Source: Sphaerulina vaccinii
Taxonomy: Eukaryota; Ascomycota; Dothideomycetes; Mycosphaerellales; Mycosphaerellaceae
Direction of reading: 5' to 3'
Assembly (NCBI GenBank): GCA_022570795.1
Contig: JAKUDP010000014.1
Location: 1,302,001-1,366,000 of the forward strand
Length of the DNA stretch: 64,000 nt
Under the pieces are notes generated by a model. The model worked only from the letters and a program-made list of their open reading frames with translations, did not search any database and was not told the origin of the DNA. Position numbers and translations under genes: made by a program. The stretch's first letter is position 1. Each line of letters begins with the position of its first letter. Positions 1 through 10,981 of the stretch are shown piece by piece.

Positions 1-153
1 CAACTCCAGTGCCACACAGCACCGCCACCTGTGCCTGTGCCACAGGAAAGCTACTTAGCGCGAAGTACAAAATTTTGAGATTCACGAAAGGCAAGCACGA
101 CCAGAGGGCAGGAAGGAGCGACCATGTCGAAATATTAAAGGACTCCAGCAAAG

Positions 154-2856
154 ATGGACGTCCACCGCTCCCGCTTCGTATCTTATCCAGTGCGACCGAT
201 AACGGCAGTCGCATTTTCACGATCCAGCGACGAAGAACTACCCAAAGGACTCCCGCAGCCCACACTGCGACTGGCAGTAGGACGAGACAATGGGCAAATA
301 GAGATCTGGAATCCGCTGGGTGGCAAGTGGCTGCAAGAGACGATTTTTCATGGAGCAAGCAATAAGAGCATCGATGGACTGGTATGGACACGCGAGCCCG
401 ATGAGGTGGACTCGAACGGACAACCTGTGCTCGGACAGCACCGACTCTTCAGCATTGCGTCTTCGCCTGATGTGACTGAATGGGATCTGGAGAAAGGGAA
501 GCCGAAGAAGAAGAGCACAGGCAACTTCAGCGAGGCGTGGTGTTTCGCTGCACAACCAAGACGACAACCCGAAGGCAAAGAAGAGCAGAAATCGCAAGAT
601 CTGGTTGCTGGATGCTTCGATGGCTCGATTGTGCTTTTATCTACTGCGGACAATGATCTTCAGTTCCAGCGCTTCTTAGCTCGTGTTTCTGGCAAGAAGG
701 CCAAATGCATGAGCATCACATACCAGACCAACGATCGTGTTGTCGCAGGCTTCGCCGATGGCAACATTCGTATCATTGACACACGGAATGGCAGTGCTCT
801 AAGGACTGTGAGCCTAGGCGCTGGGATCGCACCTGCCCCCAAGACGAAGTTTGTGTGGAAGGTCAAATGCCTGCCAAATGGAGATATCGTGTCTGGAGAT
901 TCGAATGGAGAGGTTGTGTTCTGGGACGGAAGATCATACTCCGAGACTCAGCGTGTCAAAGGCCATGACTCCGATTGCATTGACATAGTCACCAGCGAAG
1001 ATGGCAAAACGATCTTCACGGGTAGTCTGGATGGGCGAATTGCGGTCTACCACAACATCACGAATCCTTCTGGTCGAAGGTCATGGGCAAAGACGCATCA
1101 TCGAAGGATACACCAGAAGAGCGAGGTCAAGGCTATGTCCGCTTACGACAGCAATGGTATCAGCGTCGTGGTGTCCGGTGGCGGTGACCTGGCACCAATT
1201 GTCACGCCCATGCGTGAATATGGAAAGGAAAACATGAAGACTCTGCCTCATTTGCCACAGCAGCCTCCAGTTACCAGCGCTCGGCATGCAAGATTACTGG
1301 TAAGCTGGACTGACAACAGCATAAGCGTGTGGCGCATCGCCAAATCACAAGCGCTTGAGTTCTCCAGTGAGCCCGAGCCGCCTCGAAAGCTGGTAGCCAA
1401 GATCTCACTCGAGAGCAAGCAAACAATCAGAAGTGCTGCCATCTCTGACGATGGCAAGATCTTGGTCGCTGCGACCGATGCTACCGTCAAGGCCTTTCAA
1501 TTGCGCAAGAGGCCAGAATCGATAGCATTGCTTCCTCGCAAGCTGGATGTGCCGAGCACAATAGCTTCAAAGGGCGCTCGCGTGCTTCGCTTCTCACCAG
1601 ATAGCAAGTGGCTAGCCGTTGTCCAACTCGACAACGAAGTGCATATTGCCCGTACCGCAGCTGTTCCAGACAAGCCTAAGCATTTGCAGTTTCTGAATCG
1701 CACTGTCGAGCTTGAGCGGCAAGAACGAAGATTGAAATCGATCGATGCGTTCAATGCTTATGATCAGACAATCACTCGCCTAGCATTTTCATCTGATAGC
1801 TGCGTACTAGCCGCCAGTGACCTGTCTGGACAACTCGATACATGGGTCTTGGAAGGTCACGAGGATCTCACCGCACCTGCAGTCGACGTGACATCGGACG
1901 ATTCCAAGAAAGCCGAGTCCGTTGATGAGGCCTCTTCGGATAGCTCAGACGACGACGATGAAGATCAGCATGTGGTGTACTACGGCCAACACTGGGTGGA
2001 CAATCCGGCAGCCCACCTCTTGCCAAAGCTGGACAGCGCGCCTCTTGTGTTGACCTTCCGGCCGAGCACCAACTCTACACAATCGAATGGTGCGCACGTC
2101 CACGGGAATCCGGGTGTACACTCAACTCGGCACAATCCTCATGCACATTCGCACGAGATGCCTAACGGTTCATACAAGCTGTGGATCATGACTGCAAAGC
2201 ACCAAATGTACGAGTATGATGTTCTTGGCGGTAGACTGACCGACTGGAGTCGAAACAATCCGACTTCGCTCCTACCAGAAGACTTCAATCAAGTGCGCTT
2301 CCGCGTCATCGATGCTGTCTGGGATGTCACTGCTCAGCGTGACCGGATATGGCTTTATGGATCGAACTGGCTCTTCATGTTGAACGTATCTGGAAATCTT
2401 CCAACCAAGAAGCGAAGACAAAGTCAGGGTGGTGCCGAGACCCAGACGCCAAAAAGGCTGAAGACCAGCGGCGCTGGTGGCAAGACTCTTGCCTCAGATC
2501 GTGAAGGTCTGCCTGGCAGAGTACTGCGCATTGAAAATGGTGACGAGATGGACTTGGATCTTGACAGCAGGCAGCTACTAAAGCAGGAAATCGATCAAGA
2601 CGAACTGGACGATGTGGAGGAGCTCAGACTGACGCGTCTGAAAAGCACAGACGATGAGTCACAGACACTGGCCACTACTTCCACGCAGGGAGAGAGGCCA
2701 TGGTACTGCACGTTCAAGTACAGACCGATTCTTGGAGTTGTGCCTTTCGAGCATGATGCCGGCACAGGGGCTGGCGATGATCGAGTACTAGAAGTTGTTG
2801 TGGTCGAAAGACCCATCTGGGACATTTTGGAAGGAGCGAAGAGTAAGAAGAAGTAG
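154..2856 (+). CDS. UTP4: U3 snoRNP-associated WD-repeat protein Utp4 (cirhin-like)
   Basis: Single-exon gene of 900 residues starting at the ATG at 154. The N-terminus (MDVHRSRFVSYPVRPITAVAF) and the spacing of WD-like blocks (e.g. LAVGRDNGQIEIWNP near 40, GDSNGEVVFWDG near 250, FTGSLDGRIAVYH near 290) match Utp4, a subunit of the t-UTP/UtpA part of the SSU processome that acts in the nucleolus on pre-18S rRNA; this role is family knowledge. An acidic Ser/Asp tract (about 585-605) separates the propellers from the C-terminal part, which holds a basic KKRRQ patch and ends in a Lys-rich tail. No intron is needed. It is convergent with the next gene, with about 170 bp between stops. Confidence 0.9.
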   Translation: MDVHRSRFVSYPVRPITAVAFSRSSDEELPKGLPQPTLRLAVGRDNGQIEIWNPLGGKWLQETIFHGASNKSIDGLVWTREPDEVDSNGQPVLGQHRLFSIASSPDVTEWDLEKGKPKKKSTGNFSEAWCFAAQPRRQPEGKEEQKSQDLVAGCFDGSIVLLSTADNDLQFQRFLARVSGKKAKCMSITYQTNDRVVAGFADGNIRIIDTRNGSALRTVSLGAGIAPAPKTKFVWKVKCLPNGDIVSGDSNGEVVFWDGRSYSETQRVKGHDSDCIDIVTSEDGKTIFTGSLDGRIAVYHNITNPSGRRSWAKTHHRRIHQKSEVKAMSAYDSNGISVVVSGGGDLAPIVTPMREYGKENMKTLPHLPQQPPVTSARHARLLVSWTDNSISVWRIAKSQALEFSSEPEPPRKLVAKISLESKQTIRSAAISDDGKILVAATDATVKAFQLRKRPESIALLPRKLDVPSTIASKGARVLRFSPDSKWLAVVQLDNEVHIARTAAVPDKPKHLQFLNRTVELERQERRLKSIDAFNAYDQTITRLAFSSDSCVLAASDLSGQLDTWVLEGHEDLTAPAVDVTSDDSKKAESVDEASSDSSDDDDEDQHVVYYGQHWVDNPAAHLLPKLDSAPLVLTFRPSTNSTQSNGAHVHGNPGVHSTRHNPHAHSHEMPNGSYKLWIMTAKHQMYEYDVLGGRLTDWSRNNPTSLLPEDFNQVRFRVIDAVWDVTAQRDRIWLYGSNWLFMLNVSGNLPTKKRRQSQGGAETQTPKRLKTSGAGGKTLASDREGLPGRVLRIENGDEMDLDLDSRQLLKQEIDQDELDDVEELRLTRLKSTDDESQTLATTSTQGERPWYCTFKYRPILGVVPFEHDAGTGAGDDRVLEVVVVERPIWDILEGAKSKKK

Positions 2857-3026
2857 GAAGTTGCACAAATTATCTTCTTCTTGTAAGACTATGCCATTCT
2901 TGCTGTCGTGGTATCATCGCAAGATCCTATGCAAGCCTGCTCAGGATCAAAGCATCAAAAGAGAACTCCATCGCCATGTCATCAAAACCAGTCACCCATC
3001 CATTCTTTCCAACGTCTTTCACCCTT

Positions 3027-4170
3027 TCATGAGTGTCTGTATGGCTCGTATCCAGCCTGATGTCCAGTATGAGGGTCAGGCTGACCATAATCATGCAAAG
3101 GCAGCTGATCACTATCACCATGTCCACCTCCCATATACGGCGAAGCAACTCTCGTATAGTCTCCTCCAGTCTTCTCAACCTTAAGTCCACCTCTCCCACG
3201 GTTCACAGAAAAGCCTTCATCGTTTCCATATCCCATACCCTTTGGCTCCGCATTCCATAATCCACCCTTGTTCGATTTGTGGTGAGGATTACTTCTGCCA
3301 GAACAGCAGCATATGCTGAAGACCCAGAAGAATGTTGCTCCTACTGAGAAGGCTACACCAACCCAACCTGCTACTAGAGCGTTGTGGCCGAGGGTGAGCT
3401 TTATGCCGTAAGGGTCGAGGACTTCGTTTAGGGCTTTTACCAGGACTGAGAAGAGGATTGTGGAGGTTAGGACGCTGGCGATTGTGAAGAATGTGCTCAC
3501 GACGGAGAGGATCCAGGTTAGGAGGGAACCCCAGCGAGAACAGATTGCTAGGAGGCCGATTACTATTGTGGCGAGGGTTGTCCAGAAGGCGACTTGGTAG
3601 GCGATGAACTGGACATTTACGATTAGTTTCAGGCTTCTGCTAGAGCGAGAGATGTGTGTGTCTTACCATCCACTTCGCAACATGTCTGTAGGCGCTGAGA
3701 GCCTTCTTGCCACTGCTTCCAAGTAACTCATCTGCGTAGTCGTCGTAGTTGTCCTTGATGTTTGCAATGGCGCTCTCCACAGCATTATCTGACGAAGATG
3801 TGCTAGTCGCGGTCGTGTTGTCGGTCTCCAAGCCCCAGATATCAATAGGATCGAAGACAAATCCGCTCTTCCTGCTGGTACAGTCCTTGTTGCTGCCATC
3901 CGTCTCATTCGACCAGCAGTAATTCCACAAATGTATCTCGTAGATGTCCCCGATTCCACCTGCTGTCTTGATATTGCCGATTGCGTTCGAGAGGACGCTG
4001 TTACTTGAGGATGAGCCGTCGACGCTCAGGTCTGTGAGATTGGCTCTGAAGAAGTAGTACGAGTCGAGCGTGTTCCAGCCTGCTACCTGGAGGAGGATGG
4101 CGCAGATGAAGGAGCCTATCGTCAAGGCCATCGGTATGAAAATACAGGCTACTCTGCCTGCTTTGCCCAT
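3027..4170 (-). CDS. Sur7/PalI-family four-TM plasma-membrane protein
   Basis: Two exons: 4170-3667 and 3608-3027, with a 58-bp phase-0 intron (GTAAGA...CCAG, branch-like CTAAT). The product is 361 residues. A first membrane helix lies at about 8-30. The ectodomain carries the Sur7/PalI hallmark LWNYC followed by a second Cys (NKDC), then three hydrophobic segments in exon 2, the last ending in SICCC, a possible palmitoylation site. The cytoplasmic tail is Gly/His/Tyr-rich. Sur7/PalI proteins sit in eisosome-type membrane domains or take part in pH sensing; which applies here cannot be told. The start ATG gives the expected N-terminal positive residues before TM1. Confidence 0.85.
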
Positions 4171-5885
4171 CTTGGCGGTATTGTGTTCGGACTCTCAGTA
4201 AGATCTCTTCGTGTGCAGTAAGTCGAGTCGAAGCTGATTGCAGATCAATTCGTAAGGCTGAAGCGATCGCTGAAACGAGAGACGTCAAAAGCAGCAAACA
4301 ACGACTGAGGAATTGGCTAGATGTGTGATGGATGAGGACAATGAAAGGTAGAAAGCACGGAACGTGTGATGAAACACTCTGCTGCTTGAATGATATAGTT
4401 ACCTGCCAGGTTTATTTGCGACCATTAGCCGAATCGTACACAGCATGGCTGAGCATAGCAAGCAACAAGCCTCGTAGGATGATGCGCAAGAAGTTGTACT
4501 GCGGCCGATTTAGAGACGCCACTACGTACAACCCTGCAGCTTCTTACAGCCACTTTCTTTTGCCCGTGATATTGCCAGACCTATAAGCACCAAGTTGCAA
4601 TTCTCCGGTCTCACTCATGCAGTCTTGACAACCCATTGAGAGTGGCTTGTAGACTATAGACCTTCATCATCACAGCTGATAGAGAGCTGAATGGTGGTTG
4701 GAAAGGCCGATGTAGAATTTCGTCTCGTAAGGCTGGGCATCGCTCTGAAACGCGCCCTCGCCACGAGACGCGTATCACGACGAACAAAGACTCGTGGTTG
4801 TGGACCGCGTTGTGAACGACTTCGCAGGCAGGTTCTGTCACCAGCTTGCGCACAGAATCTTGCCATTGCTTGCACACGACCAGAAAAGATGCTCGACGTT
4901 GACGTCCGATTAGATTGCCTTCGTTATCGTCAAGGATTCAAGGCCACCCTTCCAGCCCTGCATCAACATAAGATCAGGCATTCCATATCACAAGTGGCAG
5001 ATTCCTTCGTTCTTGACCTTGGCTTTAGCTACTCGGCAGACATCATTCGCATTTCGAACGACTTCTGCTGATTCTGATTATTTGAGTGATCATGTACATC
5101 TTGAGCATCGGTCACCGCGAGCTCATCCTGTGATACAGGAAAGTAGAGCGAACTTCTTCGAGGCTCGCGCACGTTCCAGGAATAGAAGCAAAAACCTGAC
5201 ACGTTGGTTGCGTCAGCTTTTGCTTGGCCTTCGCTTTCGGCTGAGCACGAGCTGAGAAAGTGTGGAGGAGCGGGACCACTAATGGATGTGTAAGATGCAG
5301 TTTGTGAGACGTCGAGAGCGTGATGGAGGAGAGGCAATATGCAGATTTGAATGGTGTTTTCATTCATCGTTCCTTCCTTTCTTCCTCCGTCTCCGTCCGA
5401 CTCATGTACGCTACGTAGGTCGTCTTTCCGCCCAGCAGACCACATGTACTCAGCAAATCCGTTTAGACACTAATAGAAGAACTCCTCGCTCGTCCCAAAT
5501 GCTGCAGCCCAGAAAAGAGGTATCATATCCCGTCTCCGTGACCATAGCAAACAGCGTGAGCCCCGTTATGCATACCCATATCTCGAATTGTTGATATCGT
5601 TGAACAATTTGCGCCCACGATGCTCCAAGAAAACTCCTCGCCAAATTCAAAGTAGTGTAAACACATATGAGAGTGAAAGACCTCCGTCCACCGCGGCCAG
5701 TCTACGATCTGCTGTGCGCTGTACGGTGTTGTCATACAAAAGGGAAAGTGTATGCGCTGCAAAGCTGAAAGTAGGATCCAAGAAGCGCCGATGCTAGATC
5801 GCGTCAAGATTGATGTATAAGCGTCCCAGGGGACCATTCGAAGAAGTAGAGGTATGTCGATATCGAGTTATGGCCGACGACAGTG
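4171..5885. other. intergenic stretch, no gene recognised
   Basis: About 1.7 kb between the 5' end of the Sur7/PalI gene and the 3' end of PNG1. Open frames up to about 130 codons occur on both strands, but none has recognisable family features, a signal peptide or consistent splice structure. A weak direct similarity sharing cgtaaggctg and gaaacg occurs near 4251-4284 and 4725-4758. Confidence 0.5.
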
Positions 5886-7354
5886 TCATTGCTGTGGCTG
5901 ATGGTGGTTGTTCTGTTGGGAGCGTTGCTGCACGCGTTGTCGTTGACGTTCCGCTTGGGCACTCTCAAGCGCCTTCATGGCATCTGCGTCCGTTCGTGAT
6001 CTATCGCTCTTCACTGCATCGCCACCAGGTAATATGAGGCTAACATTGTAAGCAAGGGCTTCGATGATCATCTTGCGGAAGTCCGCGTCTTCCTTCATGT
6101 CTTCAGCGTTGAGACGGAAGCGTTCTTGTTTGTCCATATCGCGGCGGCGCATGGCCTTGATCTCGCCCAGGATGTGTAAGAGCACGCCCTCTGGACACTT
6201 AGACCGAGGGGCGGCTTGCTCAGCCGGGTTGCGGACATAGCGGCGTGTCACATCTTGACAGCCGTCGGCTGAGAAGGCAATGCAGTACGAAAGCTTCCTG
6301 CCCCATCCTGGTATTGATTAGTGCAAGTCGAAGTGAATGAGCTCATGCTGGACATACCTTGAGTATACAAGAGAGGCGCATCCCAGGCGCCCTCGCAGAC
6401 GTCAACGTGCACCCACTTCTTCCTGTGTGTGCTATAGACCTCCGTCCATAGATGGTCCTCGGCATTCCATACCCATCGAACTCTGCTTCCCAATGCACGG
6501 CAGAGCATGCCAAAACATGTCGCCCACTCGCCAACACGTCCACGCTTGGTGTCAACGAGCACAAAGGCATCGTTGTAGCGTGGAAAACGCTCAAAAGACT
6601 GGCATTGGGCATTGCTGCATTGGTACAGCTCCACTCTCGATGCACTGCAAGCCTGCTCCTCGGGTAGGGGCGCAACCATGCCTCGTCCGATAGTAGGCTG
6701 AAGACAGGTCGAGCACTTCGGGTTGTTGGTCCATTCGAAGAAGTCTCCCTTGAACCACTTCATCATGGCTCGGATCACACAGTCTTGGTAGCCCCACGCT
6801 GGCTTAGTGTTTGGCCCTAATGATGCTGCCTCAGCCATGTAGAGGTCCGACTCTTCTTGTGCCTCGTCGTATATGCGTTGCAGCGGTAGCTTGGCCAATG
6901 CATCGTCTAGCAAGCCTGGGTTCTCCCATTTGCAAGGTGTATGTGACAAAGAAACAAGCATATTGCGGAAGCGCATCGACTTGGTGTCCGTGGGGGGTGT
7001 CGGTATGTTCGGAATGTTTCTCAGCGATGCATACTCGGGTGGCGGTGACTGCTGTCGCTCAATGCCTTCCTGTGGTATCCTTGGTGCCTCGCTCGATGGT
7101 GGTGGGGGTGCATCGCGCGAAGGTAGTGGTGGGGCTGGCGATGGAACGGTGACCAGTTCAGTCCGCCGCGACGACGATCGCCTCATAGCCCCCGGCCTGC
7201 TGCTCAGTTCGTTCATGCGCTTCGTCGAAAGAGTCCTTCGAAACTGTGTCGTCAGATCTGCCGCCCAACTCTCAGGAAGTGGTTGCGCAGTCGGGCGTGG
7301 TACTGGCTTTCGCCTCGGGATGCCGCCATTGGGGTGCTGGTTGGGGTCCGCCAT
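5886..7354 (-). CDS. PNG1: PNG1-like transglutaminase-fold protein lacking the catalytic Cys
   Basis: Two exons: 7354-6358 and 6307-5886, with a 50-bp intron (GTATGT...CCAG). The product is about 472 residues. The ATG at 7354 sits in a good ACCATGG context. A Pro-rich N-terminus is followed by a zinc site (CSTC at 214-217, Cys at 246 and 251) and the transglutaminase core. In active peptide:N-glycanases the core reads RCGEW; here it reads GRVGEW, with Val274 at the Cys position. The His (DHLWTE, H301) and Asp (HVDVCE, D318) remain. The intron splits the conserved QGWGRKLSY segment. The Neurospora ortholog is known to be essential for polarity while enzymatically inactive, so a non-catalytic role is likely. 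The C-terminus is Gln-rich. Confidence 0.88.
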
Positions 7355-9265
7355 GGTCAAGGAAGTCGAGTATATCGGTGTCGCGTGAGTGTATGGTGCT
7401 CGAGGCGAAGAAGAAGTCCAGTCGAGGTGGGAGTCTCAGGGAGCGTTGTTCACCAAAGTAAGGGTCCGTCCGCTGCGCCTTCCTTTGTGTTGCTGCTGCG
7501 CCCGGATGCTGCTAGTCGTCGAAGTGAAGCATACAGCAGAGTCGAAGCCGCCCACAATCCAGTCGGTGATATAGCACGCTGCTGCTGGGACGATAGCGAC
7601 CGACGAGAATTGATCACTGGCGGTGGTGTTGGTGGTGTTGAAGGGCTTCTTGGGAGTGAAAGACTACGATCCCGCCCAGCACTGACAGGCTGACGAAAAC
7701 GCACACGCGTCCATGCAAGTCTGTGCTTCGACCACGATTCATCCCTACAGCACGTCTTTCCAAGCCGTCCGCCTACTTCTAGATCTCCAGGATTGCGCGC
7801 ACTTATACGTACACCCTTCTGCCACTTCCCTCTTGATACGACTGCAACGTCTTGTCTGCCTACGCTGTCCATTTGCGTCGTGGTTTGGGCGGACAGAACC
7901 AAAAGCAACTTCACTTGGCGGGATGTCGTTTGTGGGGAAGTGGATCCACCGAGTCCGCTCTCTCAGACAAGGAAGCAGACGTCCACTTTTCTGCACACGA
8001 CACGAAAGAGAAATGTTTCACATCGAGGCAACAAGACTGCACTACTAACCAGCATGTCTGCGTACTCGTTATGCTATGCTATGAACCGTCGTCGTCGTTC
8101 GCAGATCGCCCTTTGCTGTCATGGGGCACCATTTGGTACAAACGAAAAAAGCTCGGCATGGTTCTAGACGCGTACTCGTCACTGTCGCCACACTTTCCAA
8201 TCACGTATACCCGTTGGGTCAACCTCAGTCTACGGTATTCTCGCCGATATGTTTTCTATATGGTATCACCAACGATACAGTAGTACTAAGAGCAGGATAC
8301 TAGACGACTCGGTCTGTTGGACCTTACGAATCTTGGTTGCGTTTGTCGCAAAGCTGAGCAGAGTTGTATGCTGATCTACTGTCGATCTTGGCATCACGCG
8401 TCCTCAACGTTAGACATAAGTCATGTGTATGCTCACACCTTGCAACACTTACGACAGCCGTCATATCATCAGCTGTCCACGCTGCAGAGCCCCTCGGCCA
8501 CCGACCGCGGAGAAGCCAGTCGTGGCTATATGTTTGTCATACCGATATCGATTGAAGATCACGTCCCACTTTCTTGCCAATATCCCTCCATATAATAAAA
8601 AGCGTAGACCGCTTCCCGCGTCGCACACGACGGACGATTGCGACTCTCGCTTGGCTATTATATCCAGATTGCTCGCTGTCAGCTGCTGGTCTTCAGTTTT
8701 CGACACTGGTTTGCACTGCCAGAGCAATTCACCCTGGATGGGACTGTACAGCGTCTTCGCGCATCGGAGTTGGATGCACTAGCTGGTGTCTCTCTGAATC
8801 AGGGCTTGCGGCCAATAAAGATTGCAAGACGAACAGGTTGGCATGGTTTGTAGTGCCCGCTGGAAACTAGCATCCAACTCCGGTGCGCGAAGACGCTGTA
8901 GATGCACCGAAGCATTGTCCACATCATATCCAACATGCTGTGTTGATGTCCCGAGAGTGTCGCCGCGATGGAGCTCATGTGGGCCGCATTGTATTGATTC
9001 GTCATTGACAAGCAGAATATAAGCAATGGATGACCAGGCATGGCGAGGATCAGTCCGTGTGTACGCGGCCCGCCTAAAGTGGCTTCCTGAGCCATGACTT
9101 CTTCCGTGGTTCTCACTGCTGTTCCGGTGGGGCTTTACCGCTGCATCGTTCTCGGAGCTCATCTGTGTGACTACTCAGGCACCAACAAGTGTTTGACGAC
9201 GCTCGGGAGAGGTCGACCTGCACCCTAGGGCTCTTTGCTACAGCCTATCACTTTCCACATAGCTC
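7355..9265. other. intergenic stretch holding a MITE-like inverted repeat
   Basis: About 1.9 kb between PNG1 (5' side) and the 3' end of DPH2. I recognise no gene. The only structured element is the inverted repeat at 8747-8900, listed separately. Confidence 0.5.
8747..8900. mobile_element. MITE-like element, 31-bp terminal inverted repeats
   Basis: The segment 8747-8777 and the segment 8870-8900 are reverse complements at 30 of 31 positions (one T/C difference). The ends read TACAGCGTC... and ...GACGCTGTA. Removing the outer TA on each side leaves a TIR beginning CAGCG flanked by TA, the target-site signature of the Tc1/mariner superfamily. The loop is 92 bp, too short for a transposase, so a non-autonomous element (MITE) or a strong hairpin is the best reading. 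Element status is inference because no second copy is visible in the window. Confidence 0.55.
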
Positions 9266-10981
9266 TCATCCCTTCGTCTGATCACCACCAACACTATACC
9301 CTTTGGCCACGCCGCTCCTCCCCTCTTCCATTGATGCTCCAATGATCTTGCCATCATCATCGCGTTCATACTCGATAGCATAATCACTTCCAAGACCAGT
9401 CCAAGTCCGCTTCGATCGAAGGTATTCGGCCGCAGGAGAGACTTGTCCATTGATAGCTGCCACATCACCCTTCGCTCTTTGTATAAGCGCGGAGCTGGGC
9501 GGCGCTGGTTCAAATGAGGTCCCGTTCTTCGCAGAAAGAGCCTGAGGATGTGCTTTCGGCCGTCCCATAGGTCTGCTATGCGAGACGTACTGTCCAGTTC
9601 TGAGATCAAACTCTGGAGGCTCATCATCAGATTCCTCATCATCCCAGTTACCATTCCCTCCCTCCTTGTTGACCTCTTCCCGTCCATGACCGTTGGACAC
9701 CACTCCTTTCTTCTCTCTCCCCAACAACTGCCCAAAGTCTCCCACCCACTCTCCACCCCACTGCCTCTCCTCATCACTCTTTAACGCAACCTCCAACTCA
9801 AACGGCGTAATGATAGGCCGATAGAACTCCTTGCTCTCTATCAAAGAACTCTCCCAACACCCAATCACTACCCACCCGCCAATCTCGCTGAAGTTCGCCA
9901 CTTTCGCAGCATTGACCTTTCCTACCACGAAGACGTAAGACTTTTTGCCAGCTTCTCGGATGAGATCTTGGCAATGCTGGAGAGCTTGGAGATAGTTTGA
10001 CACTGATAATGTGTTGATGAGAATGCCGAAGATGGGGACGCTGGCAAGACGGGTAATGAGCGCATAGCGACGTCGCAGGATTTGCGAAGTAGATGCTTCT
10101 GTTGAAGTTGTGCTTGCAGAGTCTGTTGGGAAGATGTGCATGGCTTTGATTCGGGACGAGAGGATCAGGAGCAGAGAAGTAGGTGGTTCTGAGATGTGGA
10201 AAATGGAGTACTCCCTTAACGCGGCTGGGTCGTCTTTTGTGTTTGGTGGCGTTGTCCTGTTCGGAATCGGTGATGCTGGGTCGTGGATGATGGAGGTTTG
10301 AAAGAGGTGGGTATAGCCTTCTTCAGTAAGTCGGATATGCAATTCGTGCAGATGATGTGAGTAGGGTATGTCGGCCATCAGACAGACTTTGTCTTCTTTC
10401 GACTGGTATGTCTCCTTGAAGCTGGTCACAACAGCTTCGACATCTAGCGACTTGGCGGTGAAGACGTAGATCACAGGTAATCGTGCTGTAGGCGAGAGGC
10501 ATGATCGACCATAATGTACAACAACTTCGGCGTCGGTATGCTCAGCGGCCACTTCGTCCACGCAGCAGGCACCGTAGGAAGTGTCGCCAAGTATGCAGAG
10601 CTTTTCGTCAACACTGTCTTTCGAGACTCGTGATACATCGATTTTCAGAGTGGCGTCCTCCAGCTTCGTTGACGAGTCCTCGATCGTTCCTTCCTGTATC
10701 GATGTCGTTTTCTCGGACTTTGCATATTCTCTCGCTTGCCTCAACCCATCTCTCAATCGCTCGAATACTCGCGGCGCATCCACGAGCATATCATCCGGGA
10801 ACTGTAGTGCAATGCGCTTCCATTTGCCAGCCCGGATTTCGCTGATTGTTCGCTTGATTTCATATTGAACATAAAGTTGCTCTTCTGACAACCGTTCCTC
10901 GCTGGACTGCACAACCAGTGGTGTTGGTTCTTCTAGAATATGTTCTGCTGGAGTCGACAGTACTGGAGCACTTTCTGCCAT
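9266..10981 (-). CDS. DPH2: diphthamide biosynthesis protein 2
   Basis: Single-exon gene of 571 residues. It matches the Dph1/Dph2 family: an N-terminal WKRIALQFPDDML segment, the cluster-region Cys in GDTSYGACCVDE, and HYGRSCLSPT. Dph2 partners Dph1 in the iron-sulfur heterodimer that transfers the 3-amino-3-carboxypropyl group from SAM to the His of elongation factor 2, the first step of diphthamide formation in the cytosol (family knowledge). Fungal features are the acidic insert after about residue 420 and a C-terminal SKRTWTGLG motif near the end, typical of Dph2. Its 5' end is divergent from the KCH gene across about 1.1 kb. Confidence 0.92.
   Translation of the reverse strand: MAESAPVLSTPAEHILEEPTPLVVQSSEERLSEEQLYVQYEIKRTISEIRAGKWKRIALQFPDDMLVDAPRVFERLRDGLRQAREYAKSEKTTSIQEGTIEDSSTKLEDATLKIDVSRVSKDSVDEKLCILGDTSYGACCVDEVAAEHTDAEVVVHYGRSCLSPTARLPVIYVFTAKSLDVEAVVTSFKETYQSKEDKVCLMADIPYSHHLHELHIRLTEEGYTHLFQTSIIHDPASPIPNRTTPPNTKDDPAALREYSIFHISEPPTSLLLILSSRIKAMHIFPTDSASTTSTEASTSQILRRRYALITRLASVPIFGILINTLSVSNYLQALQHCQDLIREAGKKSYVFVVGKVNAAKVANFSEIGGWVVIGCWESSLIESKEFYRPIITPFELEVALKSDEERQWGGEWVGDFGQLLGREKKGVVSNGHGREEVNKEGGNGNWDDEESDDEPPEFDLRTGQYVSHSRPMGRPKAHPQALSAKNGTSFEPAPPSSALIQRAKGDVAAINGQVSPAAEYLRSKRTWTGLGSDYAIEYERDDDGKIIGASMEEGRSGVAKGYSVGGDQTKG

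Noticed and set aside
4251..4758. Direct repeat between 4251-4284 and 4725-4758
   Set aside because: Only short blocks match (ten and six bases) with gaps between them; this is within chance expectation for this length.
4691..5071. Possible small gene upstream of the Sur7/PalI gene
   Set aside because: There are no family features, and open frames of similar length occur on both strands of the same stretch.
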